Below are positions 22,150-34,647 of a stretch of 64,000 bases of DNA, piece by piece. Origin of the DNA: Stenurella melanura. Its lineage: Eukaryota; Arthropoda; Insecta; Coleoptera; Cerambycidae. Each line of letters opens with the position of its first letter. Position 1 is the first letter of the stretch. Where the stretch lies: assembly GCA_963583905.1 (NCBI GenBank), contig OY757309.1:223550904-223614903 (forward strand). The letters run 5' to 3'. The position numbers and the translations under genes were made by a program. The notes below the pieces were generated by a model that was not told where the DNA came from, did not search any database, and saw only the letters and a program-made list of their open reading frames with translations.

Positions 22150-22470
22150 TGTTGCCAATCAGGAATCACCCTGTTATCCCCCATATTCTCCACCATCACT
22201 CCATTGACGAAGCTAATATTTTCTTGCTGTTAATCATCAGCTGCTGGTATTTCCTCATGCCGCAAACATTCTATATTGTGCAGTATGGCTACAACAATGA
22301 CTTCTACTTTCTCGATCTTCAATCGAATCCCCAAGGAAAGAACAGGAAATCGCATTTTCCAAAGACCGATGCACGTTTCAATTGGATTTTTTATTCTTAC
22401 TTGTGCCTCGTTAAAAAGGTGCTTGTAGGAGGGAATAATATTTATTCGCTCGGTAGGGGGTAGACCTGGG
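22150..22470 (-). pseudogene. Harbinger transposase C-terminal fragment
   Basis: The minus strand reads FNEAQVRIKNPIETCIGLWK, MRFPVLSLGIRLKIEK and VEVIVVAILHNIECLRHEEIP, then a stop. This is the final part of the Harbinger DDE nuclease (AR...VE...G-x-W-K-x-R-F-P-x-L...V-x-V-A-x-x-L-H-N-I). The last catalytic Glu is within the NPIET motif. The N-terminal two thirds, including both aspartates, are absent. The plus-strand 107-codon frame here is a shadow. Confidence 0.72.
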
Positions 22471-22480
22471 CTAGCAATAC

Positions 22481-22943
22481 ACTTAAATAATGCTTCTGTT
22501 ATATCATCATTTTTACATCAATTGGCTGCCATTTTGGATTTACATGTCGGGAAATCGAAGTGCTGCGAGTAAATTTAATACAATGAATGTGTACAAATCA
22601 CATGCAAATTTTCTTGTTTTCTGCATTAACCGTCAGATTTTGCCGATTTTTTCGATGTGCCGCTTAAACTAGTTTTGAATTTGTGAATTTAGAAATTTTA
22701 AAAATGAGATCAATTTATTATTATTGGATGTAATTTTTTACAAATGTACTTTTACGAAATATCAGTATTATCTAGTTTCTGTTTCTCGTCGAAAGTATTT
22801 ACTTTCACTGCTATGCCTCACAATATTGAATAAACTTATAAATTGTGGATCAAAATCAGGCGGTATTTGTCAAAAGTATTTATTTAGGAGTGGTTCTCTC
22901 CCCCTCAAAACTTAAGTTAGAGGGGAAGAGAACCTCTGAGACG
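22481..22943. other. No recognisable feature
   Basis: AT-rich; two short frames without motif. Nothing else seen. Confidence 0.5.
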
Positions 22944-23068
22944 AGAAAACTTGAATTAGTTCATCGAAGGGAAAATTCACGTACACTCTTAACGAAAATA
23001 AGTTAAGCATTAAACTTATTTTCGCTAAGAGTGTATGTGAACTTTCCCTATGATGAACTAGTTTAAGT
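22944..23068. repeat. Small foldback (about 125 bp)
   Basis: Arms ACTTGAATTAGTTCATCGAA...AACGAAAATAAGTT and AAACTTATTTTCG...ACTAGTTTAAGTTT pair around a 7-bp centre (AAGCATT), with a few mismatches. It is a typical miniature palindromic element. Confidence 0.7.
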
Positions 23069-23747
23069 TTCCTGTTTCATATAAGTCATTTTGGTCAGGT
23101 TGCGAAATAAATGAGACTTCTATCTCCTATAATCTAGTTCCTATATTCTACGAGAAAGTAAAAAAAAATTGAATTGAATGCATGGAAGTGTTTGTAATAG
23201 GGAACAGCTATATGTAAACCTTTATTTTACATTTCTCTTAATTACACATTTTTCTGGGGCCGTAAATAATTCAGTGTGTAGCAAAGCACACTGTCCGTGA
23301 CCAGTTAGCATGCATTAATTTCCCCTAAATCCCACAAATATTCACGGTCCAGACATCACCCTCATAGCGGGTGTAAAAAGTCGAACGAAAAGGCCTAAAA
23401 ACGTCAACCGTTAACCACTACTAAATAAATTTAATCCCAGACACACTGTAAATTTTACGGCTATATATAAGATAGATTACTCGAATAAAGCACCCGTCAA
23501 ACAGATCGGTTTGTGTCGTTGCCATTTACAATAATTTATTTTGTTTAGAATCAAAGGTCTAGAAGATTTATATAAACGCTATGATATAATAAATATACGT
23601 ATTTTTTAATAAAAACACTAGGCAGCATTTACCTAGTTTCTCTATTTCGATTGCAAAGAGTAGTTTAAATAATGTAAAAAACATTACATTTTCTTCATTT
23701 CCATTGCTTTACTTGCGTTTCTCAAAGTATAAAATAATTTTAAAAAA
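23069..23747. other. No recognisable feature
   Basis: AT-rich DNA without a gene or clear repeat. Confidence 0.5.
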
Positions 23748-24942
23748 CCGCTGATTTCTTAAATCATTATTTCCACATCCAGATTTTTCATCCAAGTCAC
23801 TTTAAAGGAAACATCTTGACTAGATTTGCACTCTAGTATGTGGATATTATTGGTCATAGAATTTTAATAATATTTGGAGCAGATGTCATAGAAAAGTTTG
23901 AGGCGTTGGTTTCTACAATATACGTTAAAAATTAAGTTTTTAGATTACCCTACTTATTTCCCCTATTCACAATCTATCACGTCTCACCCCTTCAATGCAA
24001 TCATCTCAATCAGATGTCATTACAATACATAAGTGTAGTAACTTTCAAGTAAATATCTCAATTTTATGTTATAGTAGAGTGGAAATTAATTTCTATCTTT
24101 CCCCCCGTTGGCACTTTTAGAGTAAAATATATGACCTTACCAGATATGTTACTTATGCCCTGTAGATTATGAATCCACTTGTCGTCAACAAATCGTCACG
24201 AATATAAGGGTACAAATCAAAATTTTCTAACTAACAACACCACACGATTGAGTCAATCATGAAGCGCATTTTATCCAAAAATCATTAAATTCTCTGTAGA
24301 ATTTCTATTTTTAAAATAAATAAAGAAACGAACTTTTACATAGGCTTATATGGCAGTAAAAATCAAAAATCCTCATTTTCTCTGTTCGACTACGGCTGAA
24401 AATTAATTATTTTTCGTCTACTTTTCCATTCCCACGACGATATCTCCCAAACTATTATATTTATCAAAAAAATATATTCTTTATAAAATATTTGCCATAT
24501 ATTCCAGATTAGAATGGTTCAGATTTTTTGATAATTTAATAACCAAAATATTTAATAATGTGTAGCGTGATATCAATTTTCGAAGCTTATCAGCGGCATG
24601 CGTTCGTTAAAGATTCTCGCTCTCCCATCTTTAAAACTGTTTCAACACACTCCACTTCGCACCCGCAATGGCCACTCGTAAGATATATTAGCGCATGGTA
24701 ACTCTCGTGGTTCATATTAATGAAATTTATATCTTGAAAATGATTACTATGGAATGAATAATATAAGTAGGTATATTTGTTTAATTAATAATTAATTCAG
24801 TGTTATTTCGCCTTACATAAAATTTTTGTGTAATGTATTAACACGTTATAAGAAACTCGGCAGTTCTATGTTAGAAAGATACTTTTAGCTGGTATGTATT
24901 TTTTTAACAGAATTTTCTACCATATAGGTAACTGAAGAAGAA

Positions 24943-25137
24943 ATGAAAATGGAAAGTACTACTGATAGCGCAAGTTCGGAAAGTGAGATTGAGACAAAAA
25001 TAAAATTTAAAGAAAAACAGATTCGTAAAATATTATGCTTAAATTGTATGAAACCGGGCCCTGTAAACAAAGGTTTTGATAAATCGTTTGCAATATTTAT
25101 TGATTGTTTAAAACTCCGTGAAAAAATAAGTAGGTAA
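24943..25137 (+). pseudogene. Exon-like ORF in left arm of element B
   Basis: A 64-codon frame starts MKMESTTDSASSESEIETKI, an acidic Ser/Glu-rich stretch. It goes on to KQIRKILCLNCMKPGPVNKG, FDKSFAIFIDCLKLREKISR and a stop. About 35 bp upstream a pyrimidine-rich ACCATATAG/GTAACTG could be a splice acceptor. Past the stop, shifted frames carry on with FGTEIAVL-like text. The same peptide occurs in the right arm (26,102-26,299, minus) and in copy 1 (about 3,401-3,545). I do not recognise the protein. Conservation of KGF(D/E)KSFA and DxLK in all three copies suggests it was once coding. Confidence 0.4.
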
Positions 25138-26101
25138 CTAAAGAGAAGATGATGTATATTCTAGAACTATGCGATTTCGAAAACAAATCATTTTGGCTGT
25201 TTGGTTTGGCACCGAAATTGCTGTTCTAGTTTTACTGACAAGAGAAATATGGAACATTGAAGGAGAAAAATGGAGAAAGAGAAAAAAATTTAAAACAGTT
25301 CAGATGGATGGAGTGCATGTCCAATAACTTCTTCAGGCGTGTCCTTGCGTCAAATTAATTTTTTTTTTCAATAAAATAGCTTTCTCAAGTAATGACCAGG
25401 AACACAGAAAGAAAAATAAGACTATTAGCCCACCAAAATCCCATAATTTTCTAAACGATTTGTGCTAACGATTTAAATGCTATAGAAACTAAATATCATG
25501 TTTAGTATTTCTAAAGTCACAATAGAAAATGCAGTTTCATGCCTCGTTTTCTGAATTAACATATTTTTTGTTTCTCTTTGTAGATTTAACAATTTTGACT
25601 CCTTGTCCGGTAAATGTATTTATAAGTAGTCTACTGATCTCTCTTTTAGACCTATATCTATCCGTTCTAGATACTTCTCATCATAAATTGACGACATACC
25701 ATACCCTTTTTGCTCGTTTCTCAAGAACTTTACATATTTTAGTAGAACTCCGTTCGTTGTCTGTCCGTTTTCCACTTTTATTTTTATTGTTAGATAGACC
25801 TCTGCATTTTATATAGCGACTTTAGAAACATGAAATATGATATTCAATTTCCATAGGTATTAAATCGTTAGCACAATTTTTTTCGAAAATTATGGGATTC
25901 TGGTGGGCTAGTAGTCTTACTTTTCTTTCTGGTTCCGTGGTCATTACTTGAGAAAGCTTTGTTGTTGTACTTCTGACAAAAGTACATTTCTCTATTTAAA
26001 AAAAATATTTTACGAAAATACACATAGGAAAAAGTTGATGGACAGGCATTAGATCCATCTGAACTCTTTTAAATTTCTTTCTCTATTTATTCTTAAATGT
26101 T

Positions 26102-26299
26102 CTATATTTCTTTGGCTAGTAAAACTAGAATAGCAATTTCGGTGCCAAACCAGTCATAATTGTTTGTTTTTTTGAAGGACATAATGCTAGGATATAGATC
26201 ATCTTCTTCTTGGTTACTTATTTTTTCATAAATTTTTAAAGAATCAGTAAATGTTGCAAACGATTTCTCAAAACCTTTGATTACAGGGCCAGGTTTCAT
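26102..26299 (-). pseudogene. Exon-like ORF in right arm of element B
   Basis: A 65-codon frame opens at MKPGPVIKGFEKSFATFTDS and continues EKISNQEEDDLYPSIMSFKK, then YDWFGTEIAILVLLAKEI and a stop. It is the longest surviving reading of the B peptide and bridges the point where the left-arm frame stops. Upstream on the minus strand SSESEIE is still visible with frameshifts. No signal peptide or membrane segment is evident; the VLLAKEI end is only mildly hydrophobic. Function is unknown. Confidence 0.4.
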
Positions 26300-28985
26300 A
26301 CAAATTAAGCTAATATGTTACGAATCTGTTTTACATTAAATTCTATTTTTCTCAATCTCACTTTCAGAACTTGTGTTATCAGTAGTACTTTTCATTTTAA
26401 TTTCTTCTAAAAAGCATATAGATCAGTTACCTATATGGTAGAAAATTTAAAATACATACCAGCTGAAAGTATCTTGCAAACAGTGAACTATAGGGAGTTT
26501 TTTATGTGTTAATCTATTACATAATAATTTTAGGCAGGCCATAATTTTTATGTAAGTCCATGTAACACTGAATTAATATTCTACAAATATACTTACATTT
26601 ATTTCGTAGTAATAATCATTTTCAAGACATAAATTTCAAAATATTATGAACCACGAGAGCTACTATGCGCCAATCTATCTAACGGTTGGCCAGAGCGGGT
26701 GCGAAGTGGGGTGTGTTGAAACAGTTTTAAAGAGTGGGAGACCGAGAATTTGCAACGAAGGCATGCCGCTGATAAGCTTCGAAAATTGATATTACGCTAC
26801 ACATTATTAAATATTTTGGTTGTTAAATTCTCGAAAAATCTGATTTAAAAACCATTGTAATCTGGAATATATGGCAAATATTTTATAAAGAATATATTTT
26901 TTTGATAAATATAATAATTTGGGAGATATCGTCGTGGGAATGGAAAAGTAGACGAAAAATAATTAATTTTCAGCCGTAGTCGAACAGAGAAAATAAGGAT
27001 TTTTGATTTTTACTGCCATATAAGCCTATGCAAAAGTTCGTTTCCTTATTTATTTTAAAAATAGAAACTCTACAGAGAATTTAATGATTTTTGTATAAAA
27101 TACGCTTCATGATTGACTCTATCGCGTGGAGTTAATTAGAAAATTTTGATTTGCGCCCTTATATTCATGACGATTCTTTGACGACAAGTGGATTCGTAAT
27201 CCACAGGGCATAAGTAACATATCTGACAAGGTCATACATTTTACTTTAAAAGTGCCAACGGGATCGAAAACTAAGCGACTTTTGTCAACGCGAGCACTCT
27301 ACTATTATCAAACCCATTAATAATGGAGCGGAGATGGTGGTGTTTGAAAAATATTAGAAAGAAATCTGAGATCTTGGTTTCTAGTATATACACCAAATGA
27401 CACATTTCTGTACCCTTACCAGCTTGATTTACGTATTTTCCCCTTATTACTCTTATTTAACCCTCAACCCTTCAACGGAATCACCTCAAAATATAATCTA
27501 GTTGAAGATGTCGTTATAATACATACGTGTCCCAAATTTCAAGTGAATATTTCAATTTAATTTTATGGTGGGGATTGAAAAATATTATAAAAAAAATCTG
27601 AGGCCTTGGCTTCTAGTACATGCACCGAATTTCAAGTTTCTATACTCCTACCAGCTTGCTTACTTATTTTCCCCTATTTAACCCTATTTAACTCCCAACC
27701 CTTCAACGGAAGCTTCTCAAAATATAATCTAGTTCCAGATGTCGTTATAATACATACGTGTACCAAATTTCAAGTGAACATTTCAATTTTATTTTATCAA
27801 CCCCTTCAATAATGGAGTAGGGCTGGTGGGGGTAGAAAGATATTATAAATAATCTGAAACCTTAGCTTCTAGTACATACACCGAATTTCAAGTTTCTGTA
27901 CTCCTACCAACTTGCTTTACTTTTTTCCCCTATTTATCCCTATTCTACCCCCAATCCTTCAACGAAATCATCTCAATCTCAAAGTATAATCTAGTTCCAG
28001 ATGTCGTTATAATACATTCGTGTACCAAATTTCAAATGAATATCTCAATTTTATTTTATCAACCCCTTAATAATGCAGTAGGGGTGGTGAGGGCTTGAAA
28101 AATATTATAAAAAATCTGAGTCTTTAGCTTTTAGTAGATACACCGAATTTCTAGGTTCTGTACTCTTACCAACTTGCTTTACTTATATTCCTCTGTTTAC
28201 CCCTATTTAACTCCCAACCCTGCAACGGAATCATCTAAAAATATAGCCTAGTTCCAGATGTCGTTATAGTACATACGTGTACCTGATTTCAAATGAATGT
28301 CTTAATTTTATTTTATCAACTCCTTTAATAATGAAGTAGGGGTTGGGTTGAAAAATATTATAAACAAATTTGAGACTTTTTCTTCTAGTATATACACCTA
28401 ATTTGAAGTTTCTGTGTTCGTACCGGCTTCCTTTACTTATTTTCCCCTATTAACCCCTATTTAACCCCCAAACCTTCAACGGAATCATCTCAAAATATAA
28501 TCCAGTTAGAGATGCCGTTATAAAACATACGTGTACCAAATTTCAAATGAGTATCCCAATTTTATTTTATCAATCCCTTTAATAATGGATTAGGGGTAGT
28601 GGGGGGTTGAAAAATATTATAAAAAAATCTGAGGCCTTGCCTTGTAGTACATACATCAAATTTCAAGTTTCTGTACTCTTGCCAGCTTGCTTTACATATT
28701 TTTCCATATTTACCCCTATTTACCCCCCAACCCTTCATCGAATGTCTTCAGAAAACAATCCAGTTTCAGATCTCATTAATAAATAAACGTTAACCAAATT
28801 CAAGTCAATATCTTAAACCGTTTCAGAGAACACGTGTGTACAAAAAAAAAGTTACAGACAGACCGACAGACAGACAGAAGTCTCGACGTGTCAGGACATT
28901 CTAAATCCATTTCCAGAAAAATAAATTTTGAAATTTTTTTTACGATTATTATACTTCCAATCCACTACGTGGAAATATTATACAC

Positions 28986-29174
28986 AATGAAAGCTGCGTC
29001 AAGGTCACATGATCCCTCTGCTTTATTCTACCTAAAGCTGCTCGGTAAAGGCTTTAAAATAATTTGGAAATAACTTAATTCCTAAATTTCCATTCTATGA
29101 ATTTATGTTAAAATTCAAGTAATTTTGAGAAGACAATTAGGTACCATTTTCTTAAAGGCGATAATTCTTTTTTT
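28986..29174. other. Spacer between head-to-head family A elements
   Basis: About 190 bp of sequence separates the two hairpin heads. It includes ACCATTTTCTTAAAG, similar to blocks at 7-25 and 1,467-1,486. Confidence 0.5.
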
Positions 29175-31745
29175 TTACTTCCACCCACATCCACATAGTG
29201 GATTGGAAGTGTAGTAATCGCAAAAAAAATTTCAGATTTTTTTTTTCTTGAAATAGGTTTAGAATGTCATGAAATGTCGTGATTTTAAATTTGGCCGTAA
29301 AAAAATTTATGTCTGTCTGTCGATCTGTCGCTCTGTAGATCTGTCGGTCTGTCGGTCTATCGGTGTGTCGGTCTGTCGGTCTGTCTGTTTGTAACTTGTT
29401 TGTCCGCACGCTCTCTCCGGAATGGTTTAAGATATTGACTTGAAATTTTGTATACGTATATATTATAACGACATCTGGAACCAGATTGTTTGTTGAAGAT
29501 ATCCGGTTAAGGGTTGGGGGGTAAATAGGGGTAAATATGGGGAAATATGTAAAGCAAGCTGGTAACAGTACAGAAACTTGAAATTTGATTTATGTACTAC
29601 AAGCCAAGGCCTCAGATTTTTTTAATAATATTTTTCATCCCCCCACCACCCCCAGTTCATTATTAAGGAGGTTGATAAAAAAAATTAGATACTCATTTGA
29701 AAATGGTACACGTATATATTATAACGGCATCTGGAACTGGATTATATTTTGAGATGATTCCGTTGAAGGGTTGGGGGTTAAATAGTGGTAAATACGGGAA
29801 AAAAACAAGCTGGTACGAATAAACTTGAAATTCGGTGTACATACTAGAACCAAAGGCCTCAGATTTTTTTATATTTTCCAACCCACCACCACCCCACTGC
29901 TACTCCATTATTAAATGGGTTGATAAAATAAATTTGAGGTATTCATTTGAAATTTGGTACTGGTATGTACTATGACGACATCTGGAACTAGATTATATTT
30001 TGAGATGAGTCCGTTGAAGGGTTGGGGGTTAAATAGGGGTAAATAGAGGAATATAAGTAAAACAAGTTGGTAAGAGTACAGAAACTTGAAATTCGGTGTA
30101 CGGACTAGAAGCTAAAAATTCAAATTTTTTATAATATTTTTCAACCCCCCCACCACCCCTAACTCTACTCCATTATTAAAGAGGTTGATAAAATAAAATT
30201 GAAATATTCATTTAAAAGTTGGTACATGCATGTATTATAACGATATCTGGAACTATATTATATTTTGAGATGATTCCGTTGAAGGGTTGGGGGTTAAACG
30301 GGAGTAAATAGAGGAATATAAGTAAAGCAGTTGGTAAGAGTACAGAAACTTGAAATTCGGTGAATGTATTAGAAGCCAAGGTCTCAAATTATTTATAATG
30401 TTTTTCAACCCCCACCACCCCACCCCTACTCCATTATTAAATTTGGTACATATATGTATTATAATGACATCTGTAACTAGATTATATTTTGAGAAGCTTC
30501 CGTTGAAGGGTTGGGAGCTAAATATGGGAAAATAAGTAAAGCAAGCTGGTATGAGTACAGAAACTTGAAATTTGGTGTATTTGGTGTAATTTGTACTGGA
30601 AGCAAAAGACTCAATTATTTTTTATAATATTTTTCATCTCCCCACCACCCCTACTCCATTATTAAAGGGGTTGGTAAAAAAAAATTGAGATATTCATTTG
30701 AAATTTGGTACACCTTTGTGTTATAACGACTTCTGGAACTGTATTATATTTTGAGATGATTCCCTTGAAGGATTGGGGTTAAATAGAGGTAAATGAAGCT
30801 AAGAATATAGAAATTTTAGATTTGGTGTATATACTAGAAGCGACGGCCTCAGGTTATTTTATAACATTTTCCATCCCCCCACTTCCTTACTAAAAGAGTT
30901 GATAAAATTAAATTTAAATTCTCACTTGAAATTTGTTACACGTATAACGATATTTTAAACTAGATTATATTTTGAAATGTTGGGTTGAAGGAGTGGGGGT
31001 AATTGCTGGTAAATAGGAAAAAATAAGTAAAGCAAGCAACAGAGACGAGCAAGTACAGAAATTTGAAATTCGGTGTATGTCCTAGAAGCCAAGACCTCAG
31101 ATTTTTTGGTGATATTTTTCAACCCACCCACCACCCTTAATCCATTATTAAAGGGGTTGATAAAATGGAATTGAGATATTCACTTGAAGTTTGGAACACG
31201 TATGTATTATAACGACATCTGGAACTAGATTATATTTTGAGATGATTCCGTTGAAGAGTTGAGGGTTAAATAGGAGTAAATAGGGGAAAATAAGTAAATC
31301 AAGCTGGTAAGAATACGGATATGTGGAATTTGCTGTACATACTAGAAATCAAGGCCTCAGATTTCTTTCTAATATTTTTCAAACACCACCATCTCCGCTC
31401 CATTTTTAATTCATTTGATAACATAAAATTGAGATATTTACTTGAAAGTTAATACACGTATGTATTGTAATAACATCTGATTGAGATGATTCCATTGAAG
31501 CTGTGGGACGTGGTAGGTTGTGAATAGTGGAAAATAAGTGGGTATACTAGAAACTTCATTTTTAACGTATATGGTAGAAACCAACGCCTCAAACTTTTCT
31601 ATGACATCTGCTCCAAGTATTAAAATTCTATGATCAATAATTTCCACATACTAGAGTGCAAATTTAGTCAAGATGTTTCCTTTAATGTGAATTGGATGAA
31701 AAATCTGGATGTGGAAGTAGTGATTCCTTAGGCAGCGGTTTTCTT
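29175..31745 (+). mobile_element. Family A GTCY/minisatellite element, copy 2
   Basis: Starts with the hairpin head ACTTCCACCCACATCCAC...GTGGATTGGAAGT (29,179-29,212). One unit of the 100-bp AATTTAAAAT/CATGACATTC repeat follows, then (GTCT)n at about 29,310-29,395. About eight minisatellite units of roughly 250 bp come next, each with GAATCATCTCAAAATATAAT, CTGTACTCTTACCAGCTTGC and a CCCCACCACCCC run in the inverse sense. The tail is TTGGATGAAAAATCTGGATG...CCTTAGGCAGCGG. It mirrors copy 1, giving a palindromic pair. Confidence 0.68.
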
Positions 31746-32933
31746 AATTACTTCACTTCTTATGTAATTTCTACAAAGTAAAAGAGAATATCCTCATTTT
31801 GTTTAAGTCCTAACATCATAATCTTTATCATAGAATTCTCATATGTCCGTATGTAAAATTGCATGTAAAGGCATTGGAATTATAGCAGCCCTGTTGGATT
31901 CATCATTTTCAATTTTTTTCAAAATTTAAGACTAAGATTCAGTTTCAGTTACTCCGAAACTACATATCTACCTATTTTAAAGCAATTTTGTTACTGACAC
32001 ATTCGTCAAATTCTCGATTTGAATATTTTTTTCTGCTTTTACTTACCTTGTATTAGATATAGCTTAGTAAAAGTAATATACTTTACCGAGCAATACTCTA
32101 TAGATTAAAACAAATTTTACAGATATATCGTAATCATTGAACGGACATAAAAAAATATACATGCGAGTTGAATTGAGAAACTCCCTTTGATTTTTTTAGA
32201 GTCTGTTAAAAATTAACAATATTAAAGTTTTAAAGGGTTGCATTAAAAGCAAGTAGTTGTTTTAAATTAATTTGTTTTTAAGCTGGAAGCTCTTCCACTA
32301 GTTAAGATATTTGACGGTCTCTCTAATTAGTTATCTCATATTAATTTAGCATTTAACTATCTAACATTAAAGGCATTACTGCAACAATGATGTTATTGCA
32401 GCGAACCGTTCAGAACAAAAGATAAAAGTAGCATAATAGATTTTAACTCCGTCGTGAGATGTGCCATTAAATTCAGTTTAAGAATATTAGTTTTTAAAAA
32501 AAATACCTTTATGACATCATAAATTTAACCAACTTCATGAGTTTAACTTTTACTCGTGTGCATTAAATGTAATGATCAATGACAGACTAGCTTAATGGAA
32601 TGCAATAACTCTAATATCTCATAAAGGTAAACAAATATAAAACCAGAATTTCGCTCCATGCCGCAAATGACGAAAGAGTAATAAACGTATGTTATCTGAA
32701 TTATTGTAGAATAGCCTGGGATTTCTCATTTTTCATTCTATTTCGTTCTATAATCTGTCATGGTTCTACCAGGTTTTACTAAAATTCATGCTCGTGCAGG
32801 AAATAAATGATAAATTAATAAAACAATTTATGACCTAAACTCAAGTTTGTTATAGAGATTATCTTAACCGACCTCATATCTACTAGAAGTACTTTGGAAC
32901 AATTTTCATGAATCCATGTCAGCACATTTTTTT
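31746..32933. other. No recognisable feature
   Basis: About 1.2 kb of AT-rich sequence with many in-frame stops on both strands. I see no element or gene. Confidence 0.5.
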
Positions 32934-33051
32934 ACTTCCCTGGCATACCAAAGGGAAGTATTGTATTCGAGAAAAAAATCACCCTCCGAGATTTTTGCGG
33001 ATTTTCCCGTTTCAGATCACGTAGATTACGAAAATATAGGTTTTTGAATTC

Positions 33052-33111
33052 CGTCTGTCTGTCTGTCTGTCTGTCCGTCCGTCCGTCCGTCCGTCCGTCT
33101 GTCTGTCTGTT
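33052..33111. repeat. (GTCT/GTCC)n microsatellite
   Basis: About 14 tetranucleotide units: GTCT, then GTCC, then GTCT. Confidence 0.95.
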
Positions 33112-34111
33112 GGTGCATTAACTAAAAAAACTACTTGACGGAGAACAGCCAAATTTAGTACGTAGCTAACGCTACTGTCAGCGGAGAAATGGTTAAACTT
33201 TCACTGGAAACTCTCACTGGAGACGGGTGGACCGTCTAAAGGGAATAAATAATGAAACTTTTTTTTTGTGCCGAAATTTAAAATTTCTACGTTTTATGGC
33301 ATTCTATTTAAGAAAAAAAATTGAATTTTTTTTTTACCATTTTTGAAAAATTTTTAACCAGCAGAATAACAGATGGAAAAAAATTTCTTTTTGCTCAAAT
33401 TTAAAATTCCATGACATTCTAAACCTATCTCAGAAAAAATAATTTTTTAAATTTTTTTGTTATTGAAAAATTTTTTACCACTAGAATACATAGAAAAATG
33501 TTTTTTTGGTCAAATTCAAAATTTCTGTTTCAAAAAAAAATTTTTGAACATTTTTCTACCAACATTTTTTAAACATTTTTACCACTAGAATATACGGAAA
33601 TATTATTTTTGCTCAAATTTAAAATTTCCACGTTTCATGGCATTCTAGACCAATTTTTAAAAAAATTGAAAATTAATTTGTAATCTCTAATAAATAATTT
33701 TTTTTAAAATTTAAAACAGAAAAAACTTTGAAGTTTTGAAAATTTTGTATAAACTAGATGATGAAAAAAAATAGTTTGCTCAATTTCAAAAACAAATTTT
33801 TTAGAAAATTAATTTTTTATAAAATGGGTGAAGGAAAAAAATATTTTGCTCAAATTTAAAATTTCCACTTTTCGTGACATTCTAAATGTACTTAAAAAAA
33901 AAATTGAAAATTTAAAATAGAAAAAAAATTTGTATAAACTGGATGATGAAAAAACATTTTGTTTGCTCAAATTTCAAATTTCCACGTTTCATGACATTCT
34001 AAACACATTTTAAAAACAATTGTTTTAGAAAATAAATTTTTTATAAAATGGGTGATGAAAAAAATATTTTGCTCAAATTTAAAATTTCCATGTTTGGTGA
34101 CATTCTAAATC

Positions 34112-34647
34112 TCTTTCCTTCTTCAATTCTTTGGGAATTTCACTGCCACATGTATGTTTTCTTTCTAAGCGGTGCTAGGGGAATCTACAAAATATATCAC
34201 AATTAACCAGTATGTTACTGGTAAAAAAACCTCTACGCCCGTGACGTTTACGTCAAAGGATCAGTTAAAGGTTGGTTTTGATAAATAAACAACACAAATA
34301 AGTATAAAAACTTGAAATTAAATATTTCGCCGACGTTTCGGAAATCTAATCTGTTTCCTTTCTCAAGGCTTTTTATGAAAAATCTTTTTTGCTGTGTATG
34401 ACAAACAGATTAGATTTCCGAAACGTCGGCGAAATATTTAATTTCAAGTTTTTATACTTATTTGTGTTGTTTATTTATCAAAACCAACCTTTAACTGATC
34501 CTTTGACGTAAACGTCACGGGCGTAGAGGTTTTTTTACCAGTAACATACTGGTTAATTGTGATATATTTTGTAGATTCCCCTAGCACCGCTTAGAAAGAA
34601 AACATACATGTGGCAGTGAAATTCCCAAAGAATTGAAGAAGGAAAGA
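34112..34647. mobile_element. Foldback element with matching 245-bp arms
   Basis: Arms 34,112-34,356 and 34,403-34,647 are reverse complements with no indels over 245 bp. Every block I checked by eye was identical. The loop is 46 bp. An 11-bp ATTCTAAATCT flanks at 34,102-34,112 and again at 34,683-34,693. It could be a target duplication with an asymmetric right end, or part of the host minisatellite. The inner arms carry CGAAACGTCGGCG. No ORF is present. Such arm identity implies recent origin. Confidence 0.88.

Larger units (their letters stand above)
21170..22480. mobile_element. PIF/Harbinger remnant with Myb-like and transposase parts
   Basis: A plus-strand Myb/SANT-like frame (21,419-21,796) faces a minus-strand transposase fragment (about 22,150-22,470). 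This convergent two-gene layout is characteristic of PIF/Harbinger elements. A possible left terminal region holds GTTCTATAAAGCGTAATTCG at about 21,191-21,210. No matching right end or 3-bp duplication was found, so the boundaries are approximate. Confidence 0.65.
24071..27305. mobile_element. Element B, complete palindromic copy
   Basis: Arms of about 1.46 kb (24,071-25,533) and 1.52 kb (25,786-27,305) are inverted copies around a 250-bp centre. Ends are ATAGTAGAGTG and its complement. The host family A sequence, as seen uninterrupted at 61,890-61,930, resumes at TTATCAA. TTAT is repeated at both junctions, so a 4-bp (or TA-based) target duplication is likely. Each arm holds the same exon-like ORF. 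Both arms contain about 380 bp not found in copy 1 (for example 24,338-24,720). Confidence 0.75.
23748..28985 (-). mobile_element. Family A GTCY/minisatellite element, copy 1 (hosting element B)
   Basis: Read on the minus strand it has a hairpin head (ACTTCCA...GTGGATTGGAAGT, about 28,950-28,985), a short spacer, a (GTCT)n run (28,857-28,880) and six minisatellite units of about 250 bp (27,346-28,830). It ends in a tail block at 23,748-24,070 with CATCCAGATTTTTCATCC. Element B (24,071-27,305) splits the tail from the units. The order recalls DINE-1/HINE elements associated with helentrons; that relation is inferred from architecture alone. No protein is encoded. Confidence 0.65.

Noticed and set aside
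27606..27812. Short plus-strand frames repeated in family A (also 29,693, 62,196, 62,491, 62,696)
   Set aside because: They are the same minisatellite unit translated; wording varies with unit indels and has no domain.
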